Source: DASWTL01 sp966250385
Lineage (GTDB): Bacteria; Bacteroidota; Bacteroidia; Sphingobacteriales; Sphingobacteriaceae
NCBI GenBank assembly: GCA_966250385.1
Contig: CBINHC010000003.1
Span: 271,024 to 335,023, forward strand
Length of the DNA stretch: 64,000 nucleotides
Reading direction: 5' to 3'
Shown here piece after piece: positions 9,198-18,669 of this stretch. Below the pieces are notes generated by a model. The model did no database searches, had not been told where the DNA came from, and saw only the letters and a list, made by a program, of their open reading frames with translations. The translations under genes and the position numbers were made by a program. Positions within the stretch are counted from its first letter, which is position 1. Each line of letters starts with the position of its first letter.

Positions 9198-10810
9198 ACC
9201 GTAAGGAAGTTTTTGAGGGTTTCCAGCGTATCGGCATCTTCGATCCGTTTGTCATGGCGCCAGCGCAGGATCCGCGGAAACCGGATCGCTATGCCGGACT
9301 TATGTCGGCTGGAATAATTAATTCCTTCAAACCCGATCTCGAATACGAGTTGCGGGGTCACGGTTCTGACCGGGCCGAACTTTTCCAGTGTATGGCGTTT
9401 CACGAAATGGTCGACCTGCCGGATCTCCTGGTCCGTCAGACCGGAGTAGGCCTTGGCGAAGGGTACCAGTTTTTCGCCTTCCCAGACGCCAAAGGTGTAA
9501 TCGGTATACAGGTCCGCCCGGCGACCATGGCCCTTCTGGGCATAGATCAGCACGGCATCGACCGACAGGGGATCCACCTTCCATTTCCACCAGTCCCCCC
9601 GCTTCCTGCCGGTAAGATATGGTGACTCCAGTCTTTTAAGCATAAAACCTTCGGCGTGATTCCCGCGGGATTCCCCGCGGAGATCGTGGAGCTGTTCCCA
9701 GGACTCAAAAGGAACGACCGGAGAAAGTCTGAAAGTTCCTTTTGCAGGCGACGCTTCATGGACCCGTTCGAGGATCTGCCTTCTTTCAGCGAGCGGGAAC
9801 GACCGGATATCCTGTCCTTTATGCTCTAGAATATCATAGGCGATAAAAGCCATAGGGCTTTCGCTCAGAATCTTTTTCGTCAGGTTCTTCCTTCCGATCC
9901 GCGTCTGGAGGACATTGAAAGGGAGGGGCTGTTCGCCTGCAAAGCAGATAGCCTCACCGTCCAGGACGGTGCCATCCGGAAGCTCTGATATGAATTCATG
10001 AAGCTCCGGAAACTTGTCCGTGACCAGGTCTTCACCGCGGGACCAGATAAAGATCCGGCCAGCCCGGTGGATGGCCTGTGCCCGGATGCCGTCCCATTTC
10101 CATTCCGCCTGCCACTGCTCCGGCGAGCCCAATGCCGACCGGATATCGGCGGCCGTTTTGGATTGGTCAGAGGTTTCCTGCAGCGCATAGGCCAGGAAAA
10201 AGGGATAGGGCCGGGAGAGGTCGTCCGAGGCATCTCCCTCCTGAATCAGTGCGCTGAACGCAAACGTAAACGGATCCCATTTTCCCATAATGCGGTGGGT
10301 CAGGACGGCCGCGTCGACCTCGTAGAGTTCGGAAAGGGCCTTGACGACCAGATTCTGTGAGACGCCGATCCTGAAGGAGCCCCCGAGAAGCTTGTTGAAT
10401 ACGAACCGCTCCTGGCTGTCCAGCATATCCCAGGCTGCGGTAAGCCAGTGTTTTTTCTCCGTTTCGGTCATCGTCTGAAGGCCGGCGATCTCGTTCATCC
10501 ACTCGGACAGCGACAGGGTCCCGGAAGCTGAGGGCGGGGGCAGGAGCAGCGCAATGGTTTCGGCCAGGTCGCCGACTACGTGGTAGCTCTCATCGAAGAG
10601 CCAGGCCGGAATGCCGGCCTTTTCCATGGCATAGGTTCTTACCAGGGTCGAGTTGATCTGCCTCCGCGGCTTCCGGTCGGTGAACAGGGCCAGGGTATGC
10701 ACCTTATCCAGGTCGGACGCCCGGAGGAAATAGTCCTTCAGGATACGGACCTTTTCGCCGGTTTTATTGGTCTCGTCAAGCCGGGCAAACAGGGTAGCGA
10801 GTTCTTTCAC
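9194..10810 (-). CDS. ATP-dependent DNA ligase, ligase-associated repair cassette
   Basis: This 538-residue ATP-dependent ligase seals nicks through a lysyl-AMP intermediate. An N-terminal DNA-binding domain covers about residues 1-205. The adenylation motif I is EWKWDGIRAQ with nucleophile K238. Motif III-like and motif IV segments (SRGEDLVTDKFPEL, DGEAICF) follow. The OB-fold has the motif KRGDWWKWKVDP (motif V), and the end reads RFPRILRWRHDK. The start overlaps the exonuclease stop by four bases (10807-10810) and the end overlaps the helicase start, so this is the centre of a translationally coupled operon. It is distinct from the essential NAD-dependent LigA and from LigD, because no primase or nuclease domains are fused. 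Confidence 0.95.
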   Translation of the reverse strand: MKELATLFARLDETNKTGEKVRILKDYFLRASDLDKVHTLALFTDRKPRRQINSTLVRTYAMEKAGIPAWLFDESYHVVGDLAETIALLLPPPSASGTLSLSEWMNEIAGLQTMTETEKKHWLTAAWDMLDSQERFVFNKLLGGSFRIGVSQNLVVKALSELYEVDAAVLTHRIMGKWDPFTFAFSALIQEGDASDDLSRPYPFFLAYALQETSDQSKTAADIRSALGSPEQWQAEWKWDGIRAQAIHRAGRIFIWSRGEDLVTDKFPELHEFISELPDGTVLDGEAICFAGEQPLPFNVLQTRIGRKNLTKKILSESPMAFIAYDILEHKGQDIRSFPLAERRQILERVHEASPAKGTFRLSPVVPFESWEQLHDLRGESRGNHAEGFMLKRLESPYLTGRKRGDWWKWKVDPLSVDAVLIYAQKGHGRRADLYTDYTFGVWEGEKLVPFAKAYSGLTDQEIRQVDHFVKRHTLEKFGPVRTVTPQLVFEIGFEGINYSSRHKSGIAIRFPRILRWRHDKRIEDADTLETLKNFLTV

Positions 10811-11886
10811 AAGCCCTCCTCCCTCTTCGGTCCTGCACTGGCCGCTGCGCCGGTTTCATCAATCAGTTGTCCGGGCGCTTCATCCGGTACGCCCGCCTCG
10901 TCACCGCCGTAAAGGGTGTGCGCTTCACGGGCGTCCAGCCCGAGGCCGCAGAGGTAGCGCGAGAACGCTGCCGTATAACCATGGGTCAGGTAGACCGAAT
11001 CACAGCCCGTGGCTTTAATTGCCCGGATGAGTCCCTGCCAGTCGGCATGGTCCGAGATGACAAAGCCGCGGTCGGCGCTGACTCTTCGTTTGGTTCCGCG
11101 CAGGGTCATCCACCCGGAGCAGTAGCCCAAACTAAACGGCTGGAATCGTTTCATCCATGGCGTGCCGAGTGCCGACGGAGGGCAGAGAATCAGGCCGTCC
11201 TGCAGCACCTGCTTCCGGAACGACGGCGCGAGGTAAGTTGTTTCCGGGAGGCATATGCCGTTGCGGCGTAATGCCTGGTGGGTATTCTCAATGGCTCCGT
11301 GTGTAAAGACCGGCCCGAGCGACCTGTCAATGTTGTGCAGAATGCGCTGGGCCTTCCCTAATGAGTAACCGGCCAGGATACTTATCCGTCCGGATTCCTG
11401 GTTTTGGCGCCACCAGCTGTTGATATCCGCGAACACGGAGGACTGGTCCTTCCATCTGAATACCGGCAATCCGAATGTGCATTCCGAAATGAACGAATGG
11501 CATTTTACGGGTTCAAACGGTGTGGAAATACCGTCGTTCTCCAGTTTGTAGTCGCCGGATACCACCCAGATCTCTCCCCGGTATTCTACGCGGATTTGGC
11601 ATGAACCGATGATGTGTCCGGCCGGATGAAATGAGATCCGGACGCCGTTGCGGGTCACCGGTTTCTCATAGTTGAGGGTTTCCAGGCGGATCTCGCCGAG
11701 CCGGTGTTTCAGGACTTCCGCGGACAACGGATGGGCGAGATAGTATTGGTTTCCCGGACGGGCATGGTCAGCGTGGGCATGGGTGATCACCGCATAGCTT
11801 ACCGGTTTCCAGGGATCGATGTAAAAGTCGCCCTGACTGCAGTAGATTCCGTAGTCGTTGAATTCTAAAAGGGGTTTAACCGGCAT
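10807..11886 (-). CDS. Ligase-associated DNA damage response exonuclease (MBL fold)
   Basis: The protein is 359 residues, with a metallo-beta-lactamase/beta-CASP-like nuclease fold. The metal motif HAHADHA (HxHxDH) is near residue 36. Further ligands are in PAGHIIGSCQI and SDYKLE-like segments, and FVISDHADW and VYLTHGYT occur in the second half. The family resembles mRNA 3'-end-processing nucleases but is found beside DNA ligase. It is the first gene of the three-gene repair operon, and its stop overlaps the ligase start. A fourth cassette member often seen elsewhere, the PdeM phosphoesterase, is not present next to it. Confidence 0.92.
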   Translation of the reverse strand: MPVKPLLEFNDYGIYCSQGDFYIDPWKPVSYAVITHAHADHARPGNQYYLAHPLSAEVLKHRLGEIRLETLNYEKPVTRNGVRISFHPAGHIIGSCQIRVEYRGEIWVVSGDYKLENDGISTPFEPVKCHSFISECTFGLPVFRWKDQSSVFADINSWWRQNQESGRISILAGYSLGKAQRILHNIDRSLGPVFTHGAIENTHQALRRNGICLPETTYLAPSFRKQVLQDGLILCPPSALGTPWMKRFQPFSLGYCSGWMTLRGTKRRVSADRGFVISDHADWQGLIRAIKATGCDSVYLTHGYTAAFSRYLCGLGLDAREAHTLYGGDEAGVPDEAPGQLIDETGAAASAGPKREEGL

Positions 11887-11927
11887 AACTGATAACTCAG
11901 GAACAGCGGAATGGTTTTATACAGAAA

Positions 11928-11945
11928 ACCCGGCCTGAGCCGGGT
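11928..11945 (-). terminator. Terminator hairpin after the Prc-type peptidase gene
   Basis: ACCCGGC and GCCGGGT form a 7-bp stem with a four-base loop. On the minus strand a TTTTC run follows. It lies just beyond the stop of the gene that ends at 11952. Confidence 0.7.
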
Positions 11946-11951
11946 CTTGAA

Positions 11952-14105
11952 TTATTTGAATGTAAGCTGGTTCACCTGGCCCAGTTTGATGAAGTCCGTC
12001 ATGATACGGAGGCTTTCGTCCTGGATAAAATCATACTGATTCTTGGTGTCAGTCTCACCCTTTTTCAACGGTGCAAGCCCGGCCAGCGACCGCCGGCGGT
12101 TTTCGCGGGCGAGATTTTTGTTTTCCTGGTCTTCGCGCTCTTTTTTAAGCTGCGCCTCGTTCAGGGTGACAGAAGTTTCGTTTTCGCGTTTTTTGAACTC
12201 GGCGATATCTTCAAGCAGGAATTTGTATTCTTCCGAAGTCTTCATGCGCTGTTCATGCAGGGTGTTAAGCTGGCCCTTGATGCCGGAGAGGTTGGCGAGC
12301 GGGTGATAGTTGCTGGCCCTGATCTCATCCCATGGAAGCGCGGAAGGCTCGGAACTTTCACCGTATTTGTCGGCCGGAAATACCATGGGGAAACTGACAT
12401 CCGGGATGACACCCTTGTGCTGGGTACTGCTGCCGTTGATCCGGTAGAACTTGCCCATGGTCAGGTTGATCTGCCCGTATTTCGGTGCAGTAGCTGCGGT
12501 GCCCCGTAATTTTCCTTCTTGAGTATTGCCCGCGATCTGCTGCGCATCAGGCCGGATCACCCGGGACATGTCAATGGCAGACTGTACGGTGCCCTTTCCA
12601 TAGGTTTGGGTCCCGACAATGATCCCGCGACCGTAATCCTGTATGGCGCCGGCAAAGATCTCGGAGGCGGATGCACTGAACCTGTCGATCATAACGCCCA
12701 GCGGTCCGTCCCATGCGATGGATGGGTCGTCATCTTCATTGACCTCGATCCGGCCCCGTGTATCCCGGACCTGGACGACCGGACCGGTCTTGATGAAAAG
12801 CCCTGTCAGTTCGATCGCCTCGATCAGCGAGCCGCCGCCATTGGCCCGCAGGTCGATCACTACGCCATCCACTTGCTCTTTCTTAAGCGTGTCAAGCAGC
12901 AGCCTGACGTCCCGGGAAGTGCTTTTGAAATTCGGGTCGCCGGATTGGTAGGCTTTGAAGTCCAGGTAGAAGGCTGGTATCTCAATGACGCCGATCCGGT
13001 AATCCTTGTCACCCGAACGGATCGTCTTGATGGTCTTCTTCGCCGACTGATCTTCCAGGATGACCTTATCACGGGTCAGTTCGATGATCTTCGGTTTAGC
13101 GGACAACTCCTGGCCGGCAGGAATGACCTTCAGGCGGACCTTGGTTCCTTTCGGACCTTTGATCTTGGTGACAGCTGCGTCGATCCGCCAGCCGATAATG
13201 TCTACAAACTCGCCGTCGCCCTGCGCCACGCCGATGATCTTGTCATTGACTGCCAGTGTTTTTGCTTTGAACGCCGGACCGCCGGGAATGATCTCGGCTA
13301 CCTTCACGACTTCGTTGTCCTGCTGGAGACGCGCCCCGATTCCTTCAAAGGTCCGGGCCATATTCTCATTGAAAGCCTGCGCGTTGTTTGGGTTGAAATA
13401 GTTGGTATGCGGGTCGATCGACTCCGTAAATGCATCCATCAGGCGTTGGAAAACGTCCTGGTTGTTCACCTTTTTGGCAAGCGACAGGAGGTTGGTATAC
13501 CGTTGTTTAAGCGTTTCCGCATTTTTTGCGGCCTCGGAACCGGCCATTTTCAGGTTCAGCAGTTCGTACTTGATCCGCTTCTGCCAGTTCTTGTCTGATT
13601 CGGCAATACTGGCAAAATAGGGGAGTTTTTCCCGGTTATAGGTGTAACTTTCCGATTTGGAGAAGTCGTATGGTTTGCCAATCTGGCTTAGTGAATAGTT
13701 GATCCGGTCGGTGTACCGCTTCTGAAATACATTGTACATGTAGAACGGCGCGCTGAGGTCCCCGTCGCTCAGGTCGTCGTCAAAGGTATTCCGGAATTTC
13801 TCAAATTCGTCCACGTCGCTTTTCAGGAAATAGCTGCGGGTAGGATCGAGCGTCTCAAGGTATTTGGTATAAATGACATTGGAGACAGAATCGTTGAGCG
13901 TAACTTTTTTATAGTGGAAGTTCTCGATCAGGTTCACAAGTTCCCTGGCGATCAGGGACTGCTGAGCATCCGGCTGGAGGTTGTCCACCCCGTCAACCTT
14001 CGCTTTTACCCTGGGGTCTGCCTTGCATGCAAGTGTACCTGCGATGAACAAAGCGAGAAATATTTTTTTCAGCATTTCTTTGAAAGATTTATAATCCATT
14101 AACAA
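11952..14105 (-). CDS. prc: Carboxy-terminal processing peptidase (Prc/Tsp, S41A)
   Basis: The protein is about 717 residues. It is a periplasmic tail-specific serine protease that degrades or trims envelope proteins. An N-terminal domain (about 30-240) precedes a PDZ domain (about 245-340) and the S41 catalytic domain. The domain carries DRFSASASE (nucleophile S481 counted from 14105) and TYGKGT (general base K504). The C-terminal extension has the Lys/Glu-rich SLAGLAPLKKGE stretch typical of this family. Upstream starts at 14105 and 14099 exist. The ATG at 14075 gives MLKKIFLALFIAGTLAC, a good lipoprotein signal with lipobox GTLAC, and is the more likely true start. Confidence 0.93.
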   Translation of the reverse strand: MLMDYKSFKEMLKKIFLALFIAGTLACKADPRVKAKVDGVDNLQPDAQQSLIARELVNLIENFHYKKVTLNDSVSNVIYTKYLETLDPTRSYFLKSDVDEFEKFRNTFDDDLSDGDLSAPFYMYNVFQKRYTDRINYSLSQIGKPYDFSKSESYTYNREKLPYFASIAESDKNWQKRIKYELLNLKMAGSEAAKNAETLKQRYTNLLSLAKKVNNQDVFQRLMDAFTESIDPHTNYFNPNNAQAFNENMARTFEGIGARLQQDNEVVKVAEIIPGGPAFKAKTLAVNDKIIGVAQGDGEFVDIIGWRIDAAVTKIKGPKGTKVRLKVIPAGQELSAKPKIIELTRDKVILEDQSAKKTIKTIRSGDKDYRIGVIEIPAFYLDFKAYQSGDPNFKSTSRDVRLLLDTLKKEQVDGVVIDLRANGGGSLIEAIELTGLFIKTGPVVQVRDTRGRIEVNEDDDPSIAWDGPLGVMIDRFSASASEIFAGAIQDYGRGIIVGTQTYGKGTVQSAIDMSRVIRPDAQQIAGNTQEGKLRGTAATAPKYGQINLTMGKFYRINGSSTQHKGVIPDVSFPMVFPADKYGESSEPSALPWDEIRASNYHPLANLSGIKGQLNTLHEQRMKTSEEYKFLLEDIAEFKKRENETSVTLNEAQLKKEREDQENKNLARENRRRSLAGLAPLKKGETDTKNQYDFIQDESLRIMTDFIKLGQVNQLTFK

Positions 14106-14146
14106 CGGTGCATCTAATTTGATACCAATTTACTCAGTTAAACGAA

Positions 14147-14174
14147 AAAGAGACAGTTTCCTGACTGTCTCTTT
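14147..14174 (-). terminator. Terminator hairpin after the TPR gene
   Basis: AAAGAGACAGT and ACTGTCTCTTT form an 11-bp perfect stem with a six-base loop. On the minus strand the stem is extended by a run of T. It is 62 bp past the stop at 14236 and upstream of the prc gene, so it ends the TPR transcript. Confidence 0.75.
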
Positions 14175-14235
14175 GTAACAAGTTTATGCGAAAAAAAGCG
14201 ATTTTTCTCTAAAAAAACGCAAAAAACTTTTCGAC

Positions 14236-15291
14236 TTACCTCGGGGTGTTCATCAGCGTGTCCCGGAGCGCATGGTATTCCCCGATCAGCTGGTCGGCAG
14301 AGCTGAGGTCGCCCATCCGGTGGTACAAATCGCCCAGGTCGCTTTTGATCTCGATAAGCCGGGGAACGTCGTGGCTTCCTGAGGCGAGCTTCTCAGCCTC
14401 CTTCAGATCCTGAAGCGCCAGGTCCAGGTGGCCCAGTTCATTCTTCACATGTCCCAGGCTGATCAGCGAAGAAATGACGGCTCCCTCGTTATTGATCTTC
14501 CGGCCCAGGAGATTTGCCTGGATATAGTACCATTTAGCCTCAGAATAGCGCTTCTGCTGTTCATACAATCTGGCCAGGTTCTCAAAACAGATAATGCGAC
14601 CCGTTTTGTTTCCGTAGCGGGTGTACAGGGGAAGTGCCTTTTTCATCAGGAAGCGTTCAGCCTCTTCGTACCGGTGCTGGGACAGCTTGATCTTGCCGAT
14701 TTCCACGTAGGACAGGGCTTCAAGTGCCGGTTGTTTTCCGCCGCCGGCCAGGTCGCCGGCATACTGGTAGTACGCGAGCGCTTCCTGCAGATCCTGCTTG
14801 AACGTCAGGATCCCGGCCAGACGGAAGCTGGTCCGCGCAAGGTCCGAACGGTTTCTGAGGGACTCCCTGATCTGCAGCGCTTCCTTATAGTACTGAACGG
14901 ATTTATCAAGGTCGCCAACCAGGGCATAGTAGTCTCCGAAGCCGTTCAGTGCTTCGGCTTCTTTCTTCCGGTCGCCTGTATTCCGGCTTACGAGCAGCTG
15001 CTGGTCATAACCGTAAAGGGCTTGCGCGCCGGACGGCGAAGGATTGAAGGCCCCGGCAGGAACCGGGTATGTCCGGGGATCCTCGGTATTATGGATTGCA
15101 TTCCGGAAAAGGAGTTCGTCAACATATTTTCTGACCGTTTCAAGGTCTTTGGATTTGGCTTTCAGCCGGTCTTCAAGGGTCGGCTTTGGGGGGAGCGTAT
15201 CCAGAAACAGGGGTTCCGGAAGCTGGGCATAAACGGGTAACTCCGCCATGGCAAGAATGGCGAAAATACCGAACAGGTAGTGGTATTTCAT
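14236..15291 (-). CDS. Exported tetratricopeptide-repeat protein
   Basis: The reading frame is open from 15342. The ATG at 15291 yields MKYHYLFGIFAILAMAELPV followed by YAQ, a clean signal peptide, and is preferred. The 351-residue product has about five or six TPR units between residues 110 and 340. Examples are GDLDKSVQYYKEALQIRES, QDLQEALAYYQYAGDLAGG and YSEAKWYYIQANLLGRKI. These form a superhelical protein-binding surface. No kinase or DNA-binding domain is attached, although similar TPR arrays occur at the front of Bacteroidota sensor kinases. The partner is unknown. Confidence 0.8.
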   Translation of the reverse strand: MKYHYLFGIFAILAMAELPVYAQLPEPLFLDTLPPKPTLEDRLKAKSKDLETVRKYVDELLFRNAIHNTEDPRTYPVPAGAFNPSPSGAQALYGYDQQLLVSRNTGDRKKEAEALNGFGDYYALVGDLDKSVQYYKEALQIRESLRNRSDLARTSFRLAGILTFKQDLQEALAYYQYAGDLAGGGKQPALEALSYVEIGKIKLSQHRYEEAERFLMKKALPLYTRYGNKTGRIICFENLARLYEQQKRYSEAKWYYIQANLLGRKINNEGAVISSLISLGHVKNELGHLDLALQDLKEAEKLASGSHDVPRLIEIKSDLGDLYHRMGDLSSADQLIGEYHALRDTLMNTPR

Positions 15292-15402
15292 GCAGATGTA
15301 AGAGAGGATCCTTTTTAAACTCAATCCATTAACGCGTGCCATGCTAATATAGTGTATGACAGCGCGTTTTTAGGGGACCAGGTTCAAAAAGGACCCTGGA
15401 AA

Positions 15403-16944
15403 TTACAGGTCGAACCTGATGCCCTGCGCAAGAGGCAGGCTGTTCGAATAGTTGATCGTGTTCGTCTGTCTTCTCATGTAGACCCGCCATGCGTCCGAAC
15501 CGGACTCCCTGCCTCCTCCGGTTTCCTTTTCGCCGCCGAATGCGCCGCCGATCTCAGCACCGGAGGTTCCGATGTTGACGTTGGCGATACCGCAATCCGA
15601 ACCGGCATGGGAAAGGAAAGCCTCCGCTTCACGAAGGTTCATGGTCATAATGGCAGAAGAGAGTCCCTGCGGAACGCCGTTCTGCAGGGCGATCGCCTCC
15701 TCCAGCTCCTTATATTTGATCAAATACAGGATCGGTGCGAACGTTTCATGCTGAACGATTTCATAATGGTTCTCGACTTCTGCAATACATGGTTTCACGT
15801 AACATCCGGATGCGTATTCCGGCCCTTCGAGCACGCCGCCTTCGACCACGAAGCGGCCCCCCTGCGCCTTGCAGGCCTCGATTGACTTAAGGTATGCCTC
15901 TACCGCATCACGGTCGATCAGCGGACCGACGTGATTCTGCTGGTCCAGCGGGTTTCCGATCCGCAGCTGTTTGTATGCGTTGATCAGTTTGTTCTTGAAG
16001 CTTTCGTAAACGCTTTCATGGATGATAAGTCTCCGGGTGGTGGTACAGCGCTGTCCGGCGGTACCCACTGCGCCGAATACGCACCCGATCAGGGACATAT
16101 CCAGGTCTGCGTCCTTGCTGATGATGATGGCGTTGTTTCCTCCAAGCTCCAGCAGGCTGCGGCCCAGTCTGGCTCCGACAGCTGCTCCCACGGCTTTGCC
16201 CATGCGGGTGGAGCCTGTAGCCGATACCAGCGGGATCCGGGGATCCTGGCTGATCTTTTCGCCGGTTCTGCGGTCGCCGATGATCAGGCAGGACACGCCT
16301 TCGGGAACCTGGTTATCCCTGAACACCGATTGAATAATGGACTGGCAGGCGATGGCGGAGAGCGGTGTTTTTTCGGAAGGCTTCCATACGCAAACATCAC
16401 CGCATACCCAGGCAAGCGCGGCATTCCAGCTCCACACGGCAACCGGGAAGTTGAAAGCGGAGATGATGCCGACAATTCCGAGCGGGTGCCATTGCTCATA
16501 CATACGGTGCTGCGGGCGTTCCGAGTGCATGGTAAGCCCGTATAACTGGCGTGACAGGCCGACGGCGAAGTCACAGATGTCTATCATTTCCTGAACCTCA
16601 CCAAGCCCCTCCTGCAGGCTTTTTCCCATTTCATAGGAAACCAGGGTCCCGAGCGCTTCTTTGTTCGCACGCAAGGTCTCGCTGATCTGACGGACGATAT
16701 CTCCGCGCTTAGGAGAGGGCATCAGTTTCCAGGTGCTGAAAGCCTCGGAGGCGGTCCGGATCACCTGTTCGTAATTTTCGTCCGTAGAAAAGTTGACGCT
16801 CGCGATCTTCTTCCCGTCAACGGGTGAAAAGATATCGCTTTTTGCGGCTCCGTCAGAGGAACCCCAGCGGAGTCCGGTACTCCATGCAGGATTGATCTCT
16901 TTAATACTCAGTTTTTCTAGAATTTCTTGAATGTTCGGCAACAT
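15403..16944 (-). CDS. Aldehyde dehydrogenase, ALDH7 (aminoadipate-semialdehyde) type
   Basis: This is a 513-residue NAD(P)-dependent aldehyde dehydrogenase. The catalytic Cys is C300 in TAGQRCTTTRR and the base is E266 in LELGGNN. NAD-binding FNFPVAVWSWNAALAWVCGD and GSTRMGKAVG are also visible. The end GGEKETGGGRESGSDAWR is characteristic of the ALDH7 (antiquitin) subfamily, which oxidises alpha-aminoadipic semialdehyde in lysine breakdown. The precise substrate is inferred from subfamily resemblance. A TAnnTTTG promoter element lies just upstream. There is no lysine-catabolism neighbour in the window. Confidence 0.9.
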   Translation of the reverse strand: MLPNIQEILEKLSIKEINPAWSTGLRWGSSDGAAKSDIFSPVDGKKIASVNFSTDENYEQVIRTASEAFSTWKLMPSPKRGDIVRQISETLRANKEALGTLVSYEMGKSLQEGLGEVQEMIDICDFAVGLSRQLYGLTMHSERPQHRMYEQWHPLGIVGIISAFNFPVAVWSWNAALAWVCGDVCVWKPSEKTPLSAIACQSIIQSVFRDNQVPEGVSCLIIGDRRTGEKISQDPRIPLVSATGSTRMGKAVGAAVGARLGRSLLELGGNNAIIISKDADLDMSLIGCVFGAVGTAGQRCTTTRRLIIHESVYESFKNKLINAYKQLRIGNPLDQQNHVGPLIDRDAVEAYLKSIEACKAQGGRFVVEGGVLEGPEYASGCYVKPCIAEVENHYEIVQHETFAPILYLIKYKELEEAIALQNGVPQGLSSAIMTMNLREAEAFLSHAGSDCGIANVNIGTSGAEIGGAFGGEKETGGGRESGSDAWRVYMRRQTNTINYSNSLPLAQGIRFDL

Positions 16945-16961
16945 GGTATTTTGGTTTTTTT

Positions 16962-16969
16962 CAAAATTA
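16962..16969 (-). promoter_or_regulatory. Bacteroidota-type -7 element before the aldehyde dehydrogenase gene
   Basis: The minus strand reads TAATTTTG, an exact TAnnTTTG match, 18 bp before the ATG. The -33 box is not clear. Confidence 0.45.
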
Positions 16970-17192
16970 GGAAATTCAGCAAGGGTTCCCGCCTGTTTCC
17001 GGATTCTTACTTACTGACATGGTTTTTCATTCATTGCGTTCTGCTTCAGTGTTTTTCGGAAACCGCATAAATTCTGTTGAAAAAAAATGTTTTCCGGCGT
17101 CACTTTTTAAACTATTTTGTTATTCAAATGGCAAGGTTTTGGTGATCCTGTACTAAAACCTTTCTCATTTACGTTTTTTAAACGATTACTGA

Positions 17193-18596
17193 ATGGAAGA
17201 AGATTTTGAAAACAACTTCGCTGAAGACCCCAGATTTTCAGTCGAACGATATGAGGAGATGATCAGGAATCATGATCAGTACTTCTTCGACGCCCAGGCC
17301 TTTGAAAACATCATTGACTATTATATTGAGAAAAACGATCCTGTAAAAGCCCTGCAGGTTATTGACTACGCAGTTAACCAGCATCCGTTTGCAGCTGTTT
17401 TTCACTTGAAGCAGGCTCAGTTGTTCCTTGCTACCGCGCAGCTGGATAAAGCATTCACAGCGCTGAACAAGGCCGAGACCCTGGAGCCTTCGGAAGCGGA
17501 GATCTACGTCATCCGCGGTAATATTTATGAAGCGCTGGAGCGCCACCAGGAGGCCCTGGATAATTATCACCGGGCACTGGAGCTGGCTGAGAACCAGGAT
17601 GAGATCCTGCTTCATGTCGCATATGTGCACCAGAACATGGGCGAGTACGATAACGCGGTCACGTATCTGAAGAAGTGCCTCGAGCACAACATGGAAAACC
17701 AGGACGCCTTGTATGAACTGGCGTTTTGTTACGACGTGCTGGACAAGCAGGAGGAAAGCGTGCGGTTTTATCAGCAGTATATTGATAACGAACCGTACTC
17801 ATATGCCGCCTGGTATAACCTCGGGAACGCGTATAATAAGATGGGGCTGTTCGAAAAAGCCATTGATGCGTATGATTACGCGATCCTGATCAAGGATAAC
17901 TTCGCATCCGCCTATTTCAACAAGGGGAACTCCCTGGTTCATCTGGACCGTTTCGCCGAGGCGATCAGTGTATATAAGGAAACGTTTGAGTACGAGCCGC
18001 CGAGCGGCGATACCTATTGCGCCATCGGCGAGTGCTATGAGAAGCTGGAGCAGATGGAGGAGGCCCGGTCATATTATAAGAAAGCCGTCAAGATGGATTC
18101 CAAGCTGGCCGATGCCTGGTTCGGGATCGGGGTGACGCTGGATTACGAAGAACGGTATTTTGAATCGCTGCACTTTTATAAGAAGGCACTGGACCTGGAC
18201 GACAAGAACGCAGATTACTGGTTCGCCGTTGCCGATGCCCAGTACAAGCTCGGCCAGCTCGGCGAGTCCGAGAAGGCCTATGAAAAAGTGGTAGAGCTGA
18301 ATCCGGTGGATATTGAAGCCTGGCTCGATTTTTCCTCGATACTCTTCGAACAGGATAAGCTGACCGCTGCCATCGAAACCGTTTCCGAGGGCATCAAAAA
18401 TAATCCGGAAGCCGCTGAACTCTATTACCGGATGGTTGCGTATCTGTTTGCCGACGGCCAGTATAATGAGGCGCTGAACTTTCTTGAAATGGCGCTCAGT
18501 GCCGACTCAGGCAAGCATTACATCCTGTTTGAATACCTGCCGCAGCTGCAGGACAATAAGGTCATCATCGACATCATCAACCGCTACACACGCTAG
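17193..18596 (+). CDS. Cytoplasmic tetratricopeptide-repeat protein
   Basis: The protein is 467 residues and consists almost wholly of TPR units. About twelve 34-residue repeats run from residue 45 to 445, for example AWYNLGNAYNKMGLFEKAID, AYFNKGNSLVHLDRFAEAIS and AWFGIGVTLDYEERYFESLH. There is no signal peptide, and the N-terminus is acidic (MEEDFENNFAEDP). This gene is widespread in Bacteroidota but has no established function known to me. It is followed by a strong terminator and then by the ComA-family gene on the same strand. Confidence 0.85.
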   Translation: MEEDFENNFAEDPRFSVERYEEMIRNHDQYFFDAQAFENIIDYYIEKNDPVKALQVIDYAVNQHPFAAVFHLKQAQLFLATAQLDKAFTALNKAETLEPSEAEIYVIRGNIYEALERHQEALDNYHRALELAENQDEILLHVAYVHQNMGEYDNAVTYLKKCLEHNMENQDALYELAFCYDVLDKQEESVRFYQQYIDNEPYSYAAWYNLGNAYNKMGLFEKAIDAYDYAILIKDNFASAYFNKGNSLVHLDRFAEAISVYKETFEYEPPSGDTYCAIGECYEKLEQMEEARSYYKKAVKMDSKLADAWFGIGVTLDYEERYFESLHFYKKALDLDDKNADYWFAVADAQYKLGQLGESEKAYEKVVELNPVDIEAWLDFSSILFEQDKLTAAIETVSEGIKNNPEAAELYYRMVAYLFADGQYNEALNFLEMALSADSGKHYILFEYLPQLQDNKVIIDIINRYTR

Positions 18597-18617
18597 TCGT
18601 TGCGTTATTTATTTAAG

Positions 18618-18657
18618 ACCAAAATCCCTGTAATAGGGGAATTTTGGTTTTTTTTTT
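18618..18657 (+). terminator. Strong intrinsic terminator after the TPR gene
   Basis: ACCAAAAT-CCC pairs with GGG-GA-ATTTTGGT and is followed by ten or more T. It lies 22 bp after the stop codon. Confidence 0.9.
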
Positions 18658-18669
18658 CACTTTTGCCTT

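Noticed and set aside
12519..13598. 359-residue frame antisense to the Prc-type peptidase
   Set aside because: The opposite strand encodes a complete, motif-bearing protease. The long antisense frame is a by-product of codon usage in GC-rich genes.
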